Source: Limnohabitans sp. Jir61 (GTDB lineage Bacteria > Pseudomonadota > Gammaproteobacteria > Burkholderiales > Burkholderiaceae_C). From it: a DNA stretch of 64,000 nt. Below, one piece after another: positions 26,635 through 34,779 of this stretch. The first letter of the stretch is position 1. The number at the start of each line of letters is the position of its first letter. A program made the translations under genes and the position numbers. Below the pieces are notes generated by a model. It was not told the origin of the DNA and made no database searches. It worked only from the letters and a program-made list of their open reading frames with translations. The stretch is from positions 868,001 to 932,000 of the forward strand of contig NZ_NESD01000001.1 of NCBI RefSeq assembly GCF_003063545.1, given 5' to 3'.

Positions 26635-27519
26635 ATGACCTTGCAATCTACACACCGAGAGTCTGTACCCGACATGCCCAACCGTTTAGGACTAGACGGC
26701 ATTGAGTTCATCGAATACGCCACCAGCCGCCCGCAGGCGTTGGGCCAAGTGCTAGAGAACATGGGTTTTCGCCCTGTGGCACGTCATCGTTCGCGTGAGG
26801 TCACGTTGTATCGCCAAGGCGGTATGAACTTGGTGGTCAACGCCAGCCCTGATGATGCGCGCGTGAGCGCCACCACCGATGGCCAACCCGTCATCTCCGC
26901 CGTGGCTTTTCGTGTGCGCGATGCGCTGCAAGCGCACACCCGTTGCATGGAGCTCGGCGCATGGAACGTGACCAGTCAAGCGCAAGCGATGGAGCTGCAC
27001 ATCCCCGCAATCCACGGCCCAGGTGGTAGCCGCTTTTACTTTGTGGACCGTTGGCAAGAGTTTTCGATTTATGACATCGACTTCAAACCGATTCCTACCG
27101 TGGACCAACACCCACAAGCCACAGCTGATATGAGCTACTTTGGCGTGGTGCAGTACATCGGCGCAGGCCGCAGTGCGGACTGGTTGGCGTACTTTGAACA
27201 CATGTTTGATTTCAGCTTTGTGCCTGATGATCAGCGCTTTGGCATCTTGCCCAAAGGTAAGTTGATGAAGAGCCCTTGCGGTAACTTCTTGTGGCAACTG
27301 ATCGAACCTGATCCGTGGATGGATACCGACGAATCACCGGAATGTTTGCAACGCATTGGTTTGGGTGCTGTCGATGTCGGCGCGGCAGTGACCGCTCTCA
27401 AAGCCCGTGGCGTGGAGTTTGTCGAGTCGACCCAGTTGCACCCCGAAGACCGTGGTGCGCTCACACGCAGTGCCTTGGGCTCGGTGTCGTTTGAGCTGGT
27501 TCACAAAGACAACGCATAA
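26635..27519 (+). CDS. VOC/HPPD-like protein, equivalent to the C-terminal half of QuiC
   Basis: 294-residue vicinal-oxygen-chelate protein resembling 4-hydroxyphenylpyruvate dioxygenase. In Pseudomonas QuiC such a domain is fused behind the dehydratase barrel; here it is a separate gene placed before it. The 2-His-1-Glu iron triad is not intact: the first position reads FGVVQYIG and the second LQRIGLGAVD, while the last Glu survives in FELVHKD. Dioxygenase activity is thus unlikely. The start at 26635 follows TGGAG; the TTG frame at 26623 is less likely. Confidence 0.75.
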   Translation: MTLQSTHRESVPDMPNRLGLDGIEFIEYATSRPQALGQVLENMGFRPVARHRSREVTLYRQGGMNLVVNASPDDARVSATTDGQPVISAVAFRVRDALQAHTRCMELGAWNVTSQAQAMELHIPAIHGPGGSRFYFVDRWQEFSIYDIDFKPIPTVDQHPQATADMSYFGVVQYIGAGRSADWLAYFEHMFDFSFVPDDQRFGILPKGKLMKSPCGNFLWQLIEPDPWMDTDESPECLQRIGLGAVDVGAAVTALKARGVEFVESTQLHPEDRGALTRSALGSVSFELVHKDNA

Positions 27520-27528
27520 GGTCACGCC

Positions 27529-28416
27529 ATGAACTTACTCGACGGCTTCGGCATGGACACCATCACGATGGCGGGCTCTTTGGAAGCCAAGCTGTCGGCG
27601 ATGAAGGAGGCTGGCTTCTCGCAAGTCATGCTCATGGCGCGTGACTTGGTCACTCACCCTGGCGGTGTGCCTGCGGCAGTGGCAGCGGTGCAGGCCAGTG
27701 GCTTGCGCCCCACTGGTTTTCAAGTGCTGCGCGACTTTGAAGGGTTATCGGGCCACTTGCATGGCTACAAGGTAGACATCGCCAAGTCGATGCTCGAGAT
27801 GTGCGCAGCGACTGGCAGCAAGGTGTTGCTGGCTTGCTCGTCCACCTCGCGCCACGCGACCGATGATCTCGACCACATTGCCCGCGATTTGAAAAAGCTC
27901 GCCATGATGGCTTTGCCTTTGGGCATCAAAGTGGCTTATGAAGGTTTGTCATGGGGCCGCACGGTCAACGAGTTCACCACCTCTTGGGATGTGGTGTGTC
28001 GCGCCGATTGCCCCAACCTTGGTATTGGCATCGATTCCTTCCACATCTTCGCGGCCAACACACCGCTGGACGCGATTGAAGACCTCGACCCCGACAAAAT
28101 TTTCTTAGTCCAACTGTCAGACTTCATGTGGCACGAAACCCCCACGTTTGAAGACCGCATGACCACCGCACGCACCTTCCGTGTGTTCCCAGGCGAGGGC
28201 GTGCACAGCGAGGCCTTGGCTGACTTGGTGCTGCGCCTTGACCGCATTGGCTATCGCGGTGACTACAGCTTTGAAGTGTTCAACGACGACTACCAGCAAC
28301 TTCCGCTGGCGACAGTTGCTGAGCGCGCGCGCAAGAGCGCCACATGGCTGCACGACAACGTGCTGCATCGCTCAGCCCCTTTGCCTGCTTGGACACGCGC
28401 ACAATCAGCCTTATGA
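27529..28416 (+). CDS. quiC: 3-dehydroshikimate dehydratase, TIM-barrel part
   Basis: 295-residue TIM barrel of the AP-endonuclease-2 fold. It has metal ligands Glu138 (VAYEGLSWG), Asp169 (IGIDSFHIF), Gln195 (LVQLSDF) and Glu249 (YSFEVFND), plus the RTFRVFPGEG loop of dehydroshikimate dehydratases. The reaction is 3-dehydroshikimate to protocatechuate, the substrate of both LigAB pairs here. It lacks the fused C-terminal VOC domain, which the preceding gene encodes. Its stop overlaps the next start (ATGA). Confidence 0.82.
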   Translation: MNLLDGFGMDTITMAGSLEAKLSAMKEAGFSQVMLMARDLVTHPGGVPAAVAAVQASGLRPTGFQVLRDFEGLSGHLHGYKVDIAKSMLEMCAATGSKVLLACSSTSRHATDDLDHIARDLKKLAMMALPLGIKVAYEGLSWGRTVNEFTTSWDVVCRADCPNLGIGIDSFHIFAANTPLDAIEDLDPDKIFLVQLSDFMWHETPTFEDRMTTARTFRVFPGEGVHSEALADLVLRLDRIGYRGDYSFEVFNDDYQQLPLATVAERARKSATWLHDNVLHRSAPLPAWTRAQSAL

Positions 28417-29417
28417 AACAACGACAACTCGGCCCCTACATAGTTTCAGCCATTGGCCTAGGCTGCATGAACCTCAGCCACGCTTATGGCGCACCGCCCG
28501 CGCCTGAAGTGGGCGAGGCACTCATTCACCGAGCCCTAGACCTCGGCGTGACGATGTTTGACACGGCTGCCTTGTATGGCTTTGGCACCAACGAGTTGTT
28601 GGTGGGCAGGGCGCTCAAAGCGCATCGCAGCCAAATCACTTTGTGCAGCAAAGGCGGTATGGCTGGTGTGTCGTTCCCCGATGGTGTGAAGCGCGTGATA
28701 GACGGTCGCCCCGAGACACTGCGCAAGAACTGTGAAGAAAGCCTCTCGCGCCTAGGTACCGATGTGATCGACTTGTATTACCTGCACCGCTGGGACAAAC
28801 AAGTGCCCATCGAGGACAGTGTGGGCGCCTTGAGCGACCTCGTGCGCGCAGGCAAGATTCGTGAGATTGGTTTGAGTGAAGTCTCAGCCACCACGCTGCG
28901 CAAAGCGCATGCCGTGCACCCCATTGCGGCGGTGCAAACCGAATACTCGCTATGGACACGCAACCCCGAAATTGCGGTGCTCAAGGCTTGCGAAGAACTA
29001 GGTGCCACCTTCGTGGCTTTTAGTCCTGTGGCCCGTGGTTTCTTGTGTGGTGATTTGCGCGATGTGAGTACCTTGGCTGCCAATGACATTCGCCGTGCCA
29101 TGCCGCGTTTTAGCTTGGACACCTACGCCGCGAATTTGCCTTTGCTCGATGCGTATCAAAACATGGCACGTGAGGCGGGTTGCACGCCTGCGCAATTGGC
29201 CTTGGCTTGGTTGCTGCACAAAGACAGCAAGCTCATCCCAATTCCTGGCACGCAAAACATTCACCACCTCGAAGACAACATGGCCGCAGTTGATGTGGCC
29301 TTGTCACCAGAGCAGATGCAGCGCTTAGAGGCGCTGATCAATCAACAGACAGTCAAAGGGCCGCGTTACAACGCGCTCAATGCTTCGGAAGTGGATACGG
29401 AAGAGTTCGCGAGTTAA
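28413..29417 (+). CDS. Aldo/keto reductase
   Basis: 334-residue AKR with the catalytic tetrad visible: Asp and Tyr in FDTAALYGFG, Lys in ITLCSKGG and His in LYYLHRWD. The start at 28413 uses the ATGA overlap with the dehydratase gene; the frame extends upstream inside that gene but without support. Its operon position suggests it reduces a carbonyl of the same alicyclic pathway, though this family is broad. Confidence 0.85.
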   Translation: MKQRQLGPYIVSAIGLGCMNLSHAYGAPPAPEVGEALIHRALDLGVTMFDTAALYGFGTNELLVGRALKAHRSQITLCSKGGMAGVSFPDGVKRVIDGRPETLRKNCEESLSRLGTDVIDLYYLHRWDKQVPIEDSVGALSDLVRAGKIREIGLSEVSATTLRKAHAVHPIAAVQTEYSLWTRNPEIAVLKACEELGATFVAFSPVARGFLCGDLRDVSTLAANDIRRAMPRFSLDTYAANLPLLDAYQNMAREAGCTPAQLALAWLLHKDSKLIPIPGTQNIHHLEDNMAAVDVALSPEQMQRLEALINQQTVKGPRYNALNASEVDTEEFAS

Positions 29418-29794
29418 GCCTGCGCGCAGCGCTCAGCCTCGGCGTTCATACCTTCTTTGTCGACAGCAAAGAAGCCAGGCATATTGAAACGATTGAGGCT
29501 GGGGTAGCTTGAAAAGGCCATGCTCCAGTCTTGGTAGCGTCTGGCTTCAATTGGACCTCGTGCCAGAAGTTGCAGATCGTGATGGCGGTCATCGCGTTGC
29601 AAACTTTCCCACAAGGACGAGATGGATGCTGGCGGTCCTTCAATGCACTGAACAAACACTTCTTCTGTGTAGAGCAAGTGTCCTGTGATGCCCATTGAAG
29701 CATTTTTCGCACGTGCTTCACTGAGCATGTTGAAGAGATGCAGGCTACCTAGGGTATTGGTAGCTTTAGAGCGGTAGAGTAAACGTTCGAGCAC
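29414..29794 (-). CDS. BLUF-domain blue-light photoreceptor
   Basis: 126-residue stand-alone BLUF (FAD-binding blue-light sensor) protein. The key photocycle residues are all present: Tyr7 (LLYRS), Asn31 (KNASMGITG), Gln49 (FVQCIEG), Trp90 and Met92 (DWSMAF). Each is exactly 14 residues before its AppA counterpart (Tyr21, Asn45, Gln63, Trp104, Met106), so the alignment has no gaps. There is no output domain, so it must act through a partner protein. It is convergent with the AKR gene (four-base overlap) and lies downstream of the LysR gene on the same strand. Confidence 0.93.
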   Translation of the reverse strand: MLERLLYRSKATNTLGSLHLFNMLSEARAKNASMGITGHLLYTEEVFVQCIEGPPASISSLWESLQRDDRHHDLQLLARGPIEARRYQDWSMAFSSYPSLNRFNMPGFFAVDKEGMNAEAERCAQA

Positions 29795-29864
29795 GACAAG
29801 ACAGTGGTTTTTATTTAGCCTAAATCGTACAAATGCGATATTTAAATTGACTTACGACCCTGTT

Positions 29865-30755
29865 CTAGACATCACGTGCAAACAATTGCTGCCGTAGCCA
29901 AATGTGAACGGGGTCTTCTTGGTGTCGCACGTGCCAGATGGCGTACATGGGCATGTCTGGCGTCTCAAATGGCACGGGCGCATCAGCCAATCCACGGAGC
30001 AAGCCTTGGCGTAATAAGCCGGGCAGGGTGGCCAAACGTTCAGTACCAGCCACAAAGGCAGCCACCCCAGCAAAACTGCTCAGCGTGGCCGTGAATTTTC
30101 GGTTGACACCACGCTTCAAAAGTAAATCATCAATGTCTAGGCTACGTTTGGGTTGGTGCACCACGGTGATGTGCTCAGCGGCCTCGTAGGTTTTGAGTGA
30201 GCGTGGAGCTTTGCGAACCTGTGGGTCGTAAAACACACGGTAGGTGTCGGTAAACAAGCGTTTGTGTTTGATATCGGTGGCATCTGGCGGGCGTGGGCTA
30301 ATCACCAACTGGCAGTCTTGGGCGCGCAGCATGTCAGCGCTGGGCACGTCGGATGGCACTACGCGCAGCGTCACGCCTGGCGCTTGGGCTTGCAGGCGGT
30401 TGAGCAAACTCGGCAACAACAAATCGCGTTGTAAATCGTTGGCAGCGATGGTGAAGCATTGGGTGAGGCGAACTGGCTCAAACGCACCGCTGTGCACAAA
30501 ACCCTTCAATTGGGCAAGCAGCTCTTGGGCTTGTAACGCCAAGGCTTCGGCACGAGCCGTGGGCACAATGCCGCGCCCTGATTTGACAAATAAGGCATCG
30601 CCCGTGATGGCACGCAAGCGGTCGAGTTGGTGGCTTACGGCGGATTGCGTAACACCTAGGGCATTGGCTGCTGCAGTGACCGAGCCTTGCTCAATCACGG
30701 TGCTGAGCAAATGCAGCAGGTGGCCATCCAAATCCAAATGATTAAATTTTTTCAT
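29865..30755 (-). CDS. LysR family transcriptional regulator
   Basis: 296-residue LysR regulator with an N-terminal HTH (VIEQGSVTAAANALGVTQSAVSHQLDRLR, about residues 18-46) and a substrate-binding domain. The ATG at 30755 gives the usual short lead-in before the HTH; a 16-codon longer frame is less likely. It is divergent from the second ligAB pair, its probable target. The BLUF gene follows 70 bp downstream. Confidence 0.9.
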   Translation of the reverse strand: MKKFNHLDLDGHLLHLLSTVIEQGSVTAAANALGVTQSAVSHQLDRLRAITGDALFVKSGRGIVPTARAEALALQAQELLAQLKGFVHSGAFEPVRLTQCFTIAANDLQRDLLLPSLLNRLQAQAPGVTLRVVPSDVPSADMLRAQDCQLVISPRPPDATDIKHKRLFTDTYRVFYDPQVRKAPRSLKTYEAAEHITVVHQPKRSLDIDDLLLKRGVNRKFTATLSSFAGVAAFVAGTERLATLPGLLRQGLLRGLADAPVPFETPDMPMYAIWHVRHQEDPVHIWLRQQLFARDV

Positions 30756-30757
30756 GT

Positions 30758-30783
30758 AATAAATGAGTATTGCGAGGTTTATT
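30758..30783. promoter_or_regulatory. Candidate LysR operator
   Basis: AATAAA-N14-TTTATT inverted repeat in the 88-bp gap between the divergent LysR and second ligA genes, where a LysR protein would be expected to bind. Confidence 0.4.
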
Positions 30784-30843
30784 TTATGAGTTGAAACGCC
30801 CACACTTCATCGCATTGAAAAACTTCAATCACGGAGACACGCC

Positions 30844-31194
30844 ATGAGCCACAAACCTGAACCGATTTTTGGAACCACCTTGTTTGACGGTGACCAAGCC
30901 CAAAAAGGTTACGCCCTCAACAAGATGTGCTACTCGTTCAACAGCGCAGACAACCGCAACACTTTCAAGGCGAATGAAGAGGCCTACATGACGCAATACG
31001 GCTTGAATGCGCAACAAGCCGATGCCATTCGCACGCGCAATGTGTTGGGCTTATTGGCTGCAGGTGGCAATGTCTACTACCTCGCAAAGTTCGCTGGTAT
31101 TTTGGGTTTGGACGTGCAAGACCTGGGAGCCGCCCAAACCGGCATGACCAAAGAAGAGTTCAAAGCAAAGCTCCGCGCTGCAGCTAATCAATAA
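30844..31194 (+). CDS. Protocatechuate 4,5-dioxygenase-type alpha subunit, second copy
   Basis: 116-residue LigA-family protein (EPIFGTTLFDGDQAQKGYALNKM; NRNTFKANEEAYM; GGNVYYLAKFAGILG). It lacks the Gln/Ala-rich tail of the copy at 211 and differs clearly in sequence, so it is not a recent duplicate. CGGAGACA gives a good Shine-Dalgarno. It pairs with the beta subunit 19 bp downstream. The substrate may be protocatechuate or a relative such as gallate. Confidence 0.88.
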   Translation: MSHKPEPIFGTTLFDGDQAQKGYALNKMCYSFNSADNRNTFKANEEAYMTQYGLNAQQADAIRTRNVLGLLAAGGNVYYLAKFAGILGLDVQDLGAAQTGMTKEEFKAKLRAAANQ

Positions 31195-31213
31195 AGATCT
31201 AGGAGACCATACC

Positions 31214-32050
31214 ATGGCAACAATTGTTGGCGGCCTTGCCTCATCACATATCCCATCCATCGGCAGCGCGATTGCCAAAGGCATTCAAGAAGACCCGTAC
31301 TGGAAACCTTTCTTTGATGGTTTTCCTCCCATTCATGAGTGGTTGGATAAGGTCAAACCCGATGTGGCCGTGGTGTTTTACAACGACCACGGGTTGAATT
31401 TCTTCCTCGACAAAATGCCCACGTTTGCGGTGGGTGCTGCGGCGCAATACAACAATGCCGATGAAGGCTGGGGCATTCCCACATTGCCACCATTCAAAGG
31501 CGTGCCTGATTTGTCCTGGCACATCATCAACGAGTTGGTAGAGAAAGAATTTGACGTGGTGACGTGCCAAGAGATGTTGGTCGACCATGCGTTCACCTTG
31601 CCGCTAAAGCTGTTTTGGCCAGGCGACACATGCCCTGTGCTAACCGTGCCGATTTGTATCAACACCGTACAGTTCCCCTTGCCATCGGCCAAGCGGTGTT
31701 ACAACTTAGGCAAGGCCGTGGGAGACGCTATTCGCAGTTGGGATAGCGATTTGAAAGTGGCCATCTTAGGCACTGGTGGTTTGAGTCATCAGCTCGACGG
31801 TGAACGTGCAGGCCACATCAACAAGGCATTTGATTTGGAGTTCATGAACAGTCTGCAAAAGAACCCAGAGTGGGCCACGCAGTTCAGCATTCACGAGTTG
31901 GTCGAGAAGACCGGCACGCAAGGTGTGGAGCTGCTCATGTGGTTGGCGATGCGTGGTGCTTTGGGCGATCACGTCAAGCCAGTGCACCAGAATTATCACA
32001 TCCCAATTTCCAACACGGCTACGGGTGTGATGGCCTTGGCAACAGAATAA
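31214..32050 (+). CDS. Class III extradiol dioxygenase beta subunit, second LigB
   Basis: 278-residue LigB-type catalytic subunit. The iron ligands His12 (SSHIPSIG), His59 (YNDHG) and Glu239 (GVELLMWL) and the acid/base His192 (GTGGLSHQLDG) are conserved. It is not a close duplicate of the LigB at 672; for example WPGDTCPVLTVPICINT replaces the corresponding loop. With its own LysR regulator it may serve a different inducer, or a different catechol such as gallate. Confidence 0.9.
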   Translation: MATIVGGLASSHIPSIGSAIAKGIQEDPYWKPFFDGFPPIHEWLDKVKPDVAVVFYNDHGLNFFLDKMPTFAVGAAAQYNNADEGWGIPTLPPFKGVPDLSWHIINELVEKEFDVVTCQEMLVDHAFTLPLKLFWPGDTCPVLTVPICINTVQFPLPSAKRCYNLGKAVGDAIRSWDSDLKVAILGTGGLSHQLDGERAGHINKAFDLEFMNSLQKNPEWATQFSIHELVEKTGTQGVELLMWLAMRGALGDHVKPVHQNYHIPISNTATGVMALATE

Positions 32051-32067
32051 ATCCAAGCCATAAAAGA

Positions 32068-32101
32068 AAAACCCCGCCAGTGCAAACAGGCGGGGTTTTT
32101 G
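32068..32101. terminator. Bidirectional terminator between ligAB copy 2 and rpoD
   Basis: AACCCCGCC-N10-GGCGGGGTT stem with T runs on both strands. It serves both the second ligAB operon and the convergent rpoD. Confidence 0.92.
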
Positions 32102-32131
32102 TATTCCTGCAAAAGCAGGGCAGCGGGGATG

Positions 32132-34528
32132 TTAAATCGTATCGATGAAGCTGCGCAGTTTGTCGCTGCGGCTTGGGTGCTTCAACTTACGCAACGCCTT
32201 GGCTTCGATTTGACGGATGCGCTCGCGCGTGACGTCAAATTGTTTGCCCACTTCTTCCAAAGTGTGGTCCATCGCCATTTCGATACCAAAGCGCATGCGC
32301 AACACTTTGGCTTCGCGAGGGGTGAGGCCATCCAAGATGTCTTTCACCACATCGCGCAAACCGGCTTGCATGGCTGCTTCGATAGGCGCGGTGTTGACGC
32401 TGTCTTCGATGAAGTCGCCCAAGTGGCTGTCGTCATCGTCACCGATCGGTGTTTCCATGGAGATCGGCTCTTTGGCGATCTTCATGATCTTGCGGATCTT
32501 GTCTTCTGGAATTTCCATCTTCTCGGCCAAGACGCTGGCATCGGGCTCGAAACCAAACTCTTGCAAGTGTTGGCGGCTGATGCGGTTCATCTTGTTGATC
32601 GTTTCGATCATGTGCACAGGAATACGGATGGTACGCGCTTGATCTGCGATAGAGCGCGTGATCGCTTGGCGAATCCACCATGTGGCGTAGGTCGAGAACT
32701 TGTAGCCGCGACGATATTCAAACTTGTCCACGGCCTTCATCAAACCGATGTTGCCTTCTTGGATCAAGTCGAGGAATTGCAAACCGCGGTTAGTGTATTT
32801 CTTAGCGATCGAAATGACCAAACGCAAGTTGGCTTCGATCATTTCTTTCTTCGCGCCACGTGAGCTTCGCTCACCGGCGTTCATGCGCTTGTTGATGTCT
32901 TTGAGTTGCTCCAAAGGTACCACCACACGGGCTTGCAAGTCGATCAGCTTTTGCTGCAAGTCTTGCACCGGTGGGATGTAGCGGCCCATGGTGGTAGACC
33001 ATGGCTTGCCTGTGGCAGCTTGCTTTTCAACCCACTTGAGGTTGAGCAAGTTGGGTGGGAAGTCTTTGATGAACGTGGCTTGTGGCATACCGCACTTGTC
33101 CACGATGATGCGACGCAGTTCACGTTCGTTCTTGCGCACATCGTCCACTTGGCCGCGCACAGATTCGCAGAGTTTTTCAATGGTCTTCGCTGTGAAGCGA
33201 ATACCCATCAATTCAGTGGTCAACGCAGTTTGCGCCTTCATGTAGGCAGGCGTGCCGTAGCCTTCTTTGTCGTAAGTCTTGCGCAGTTTTTCGAACAACA
33301 CAATCATGCGGTCAAAGCGCTCAAGGGCTGCGTTCTTCAACTCCTCCAATTTTTTGGTCAGAGCTTTAGAGCCGCCGTTGCCGTCGTCATCATCTTCTTC
33401 GTCAAACTCGTCGAAGTCTTCTTCGGCTACATAGTCATCGGCTTCGTTGAGGTTGTTGAAACCGTCCACGATGGTGGAGATGACTACTTTGTTTTCGCGA
33501 ATGTCTTCTGCCATGGCCAGCACCGCAGCGATGGTGGCAGGTGAGCCGCTGATCGCAGCCATCATGTCCATCAGACCGCCTTCGATTCGCTTGGCAATCT
33601 CAATTTCACCTTCGCGTGTCAGCAACTCAACCGTGCCCATTTCGCGCATGTACATGCGCACGGGGTCAGTGGTGCGGCCGAATTCGCTGTCCACTGTGGA
33701 CAAAGCTGCTTCGGCTTCTTCTTCAGCTTCTTCTTCAGTTGCGGCAGTCGGTGTGTTGTTGTTGAGCAGCAGGGTTTCTGCGTCAGGGGTGTGTTCGTAA
33801 ACGGCCACGCCCATGTCGTTCAACATGCTGATCACCACTTCGAGTGTTTCAGCATCGACCAACTTGTCGGGCAAGTGGTCAGAGATTTCGCCGTGCGTCA
33901 GGTAGCCACGTGTCTTACCGAGTTTGATCAGGGTCTTCAGACGTTGGCGACGCTTTTGCATGTCTTCTTCAGACAGCACGGTTTCGTCCAAACCGAATTC
34001 TTTCATCAAGGCACGTTCTTTGGCCTTGCTGATTTTCATGCGCAGGGGCTTGACCTTTTCTGCACCTGGTTCGATGACGGGTTCGCCTTCGAGGTCGGCT
34101 TCGATGTCGCCGAGGTCTTCGTCGTCACCGCCGGCTTTTTTGCCTTTAGCTTTGGTGGCTTTTTTTGCGGGCGCTTTTTTGGCAGCCGCTTTGGGTGCAT
34201 GGGCTTCTACGGCCGATGCTTTTTTCTTGGTGTCCTCAGCTTTTGCTTTGGTTGTTGTTTTGGCTGCGGTTTTTGTTGCTGGCTTTTCAGCAGCTTTTGT
34301 TTTTGGTGCGGGCACTGACATGGCTTTCGTTGCTGGCTTGGCGGCTGGTTTAGCAGCTGCTTTTGCTGCCGGTTTGGCAGCGGTTTTTGCAACGGGCTTT
34401 GCGGCTGACTTTGTAACTGCTTTGGCAGCGGCTTTTACAGCTGGCTTGGCTGCAGCTTTAGGGGCGGCAACGGCTGGCTTTTTGGCCACTGGTTTGGCAG
34501 GCTTCTTGGACTTACGGTCAACAGGCAT
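32132..34528 (-). CDS. rpoD: RNA polymerase primary sigma factor RpoD
   Basis: 798-residue housekeeping sigma-70. Regions 2 to 4 are complete, with the core-binding/-10 stretch [26 protein letters not shown] in outline and the C-terminal HTH ([24 protein letters not shown]). It is about 185 residues longer than E. coli RpoD (613). The extra length comes mainly from a Lys/Ala/Pro-rich N-terminus of about 135 residues plus an acidic insert ([18 protein letters not shown]). AGGAG precedes the ATG. Confidence 0.97.
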   Translation of the reverse strand: MPVDRKSKKPAKPVAKKPAVAAPKAAAKPAVKAAAKAVTKSAAKPVAKTAAKPAAKAAAKPAAKPATKAMSVPAPKTKAAEKPATKTAAKTTTKAKAEDTKKKASAVEAHAPKAAAKKAPAKKATKAKGKKAGGDDEDLGDIEADLEGEPVIEPGAEKVKPLRMKISKAKERALMKEFGLDETVLSEEDMQKRRQRLKTLIKLGKTRGYLTHGEISDHLPDKLVDAETLEVVISMLNDMGVAVYEHTPDAETLLLNNNTPTAATEEEAEEEAEAALSTVDSEFGRTTDPVRMYMREMGTVELLTREGEIEIAKRIEGGLMDMMAAISGSPATIAAVLAMAEDIRENKVVISTIVDGFNNLNEADDYVAEEDFDEFDEEDDDDGNGGSKALTKKLEELKNAALERFDRMIVLFEKLRKTYDKEGYGTPAYMKAQTALTTELMGIRFTAKTIEKLCESVRGQVDDVRKNERELRRIIVDKCGMPQATFIKDFPPNLLNLKWVEKQAATGKPWSTTMGRYIPPVQDLQQKLIDLQARVVVPLEQLKDINKRMNAGERSSRGAKKEMIEANLRLVISIAKKYTNRGLQFLDLIQEGNIGLMKAVDKFEYRRGYKFSTYATWWIRQAITRSIADQARTIRIPVHMIETINKMNRISRQHLQEFGFEPDASVLAEKMEIPEDKIRKIMKIAKEPISMETPIGDDDDSHLGDFIEDSVNTAPIEAAMQAGLRDVVKDILDGLTPREAKVLRMRFGIEMAMDHTLEEVGKQFDVTRERIRQIEAKALRKLKHPSRSDKLRSFIDTI
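34130..34525 (-). repeat. Low-complexity Lys/Ala/Pro repeat coding region in rpoD
   Basis: Many near-copies of [15 protein letters not shown] units encode the first ~130 residues of RpoD. The composition is histone H1-like. Such tracts are prone to slippage, so length probably varies between strains. Confidence 0.8.
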
Positions 34529-34779
34529 GGAAACTCCTAGACTTCAAAGAAACGAATACACAGCGCCACAAAAACCCGGCGCGGGAAAAAGAAAAAGGGG
34601 GGTGAAGTGTGAACCTCTAGAAGCAAGCGGATTGGGCGAACATTTGGTGTGCAGTCCTTGCGGTGAAGTGGCGAGTCGTGCGCTTGTGTCACGGTTGGCC
34701 GGGCCCGGAGGTGCTGCTGTCGCACTTGCTAAGCGTGGATTATACCCAAAACGGTGGCCTTAGATTAGCCACAGGCGCA
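34529..34779. other. dnaG-rpoD intergenic region
   Basis: 251 bp without a convincing gene. It holds a candidate rpoD promoter -10 (next entry) and a Shine-Dalgarno before rpoD. No tRNA or small ORF stands out. Confidence 0.6.
34739..34767 (-). promoter_or_regulatory. Candidate rpoD promoter
   Basis: A perfect TATAAT reads on the minus strand at 34744-34739. The hexamer 17 bp upstream (TAATCT) is a poor -35. The leader to rpoD would be about 200 bases. Confidence 0.45.

Noticed and set aside
26635..27519. A genuine 4-hydroxyphenylpyruvate dioxygenase (tyrosine breakdown)
   Set aside because: Two of three iron ligands are missing, and the neighbours are dehydroquinate/dehydroshikimate enzymes rather than homogentisate genes.
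32099..34318. Several long plus-strand frames across rpoD
   Set aside because: All are antisense to the well-supported sigma factor; their Phe/Cys-rich runs are complements of Lys/Ala codons.
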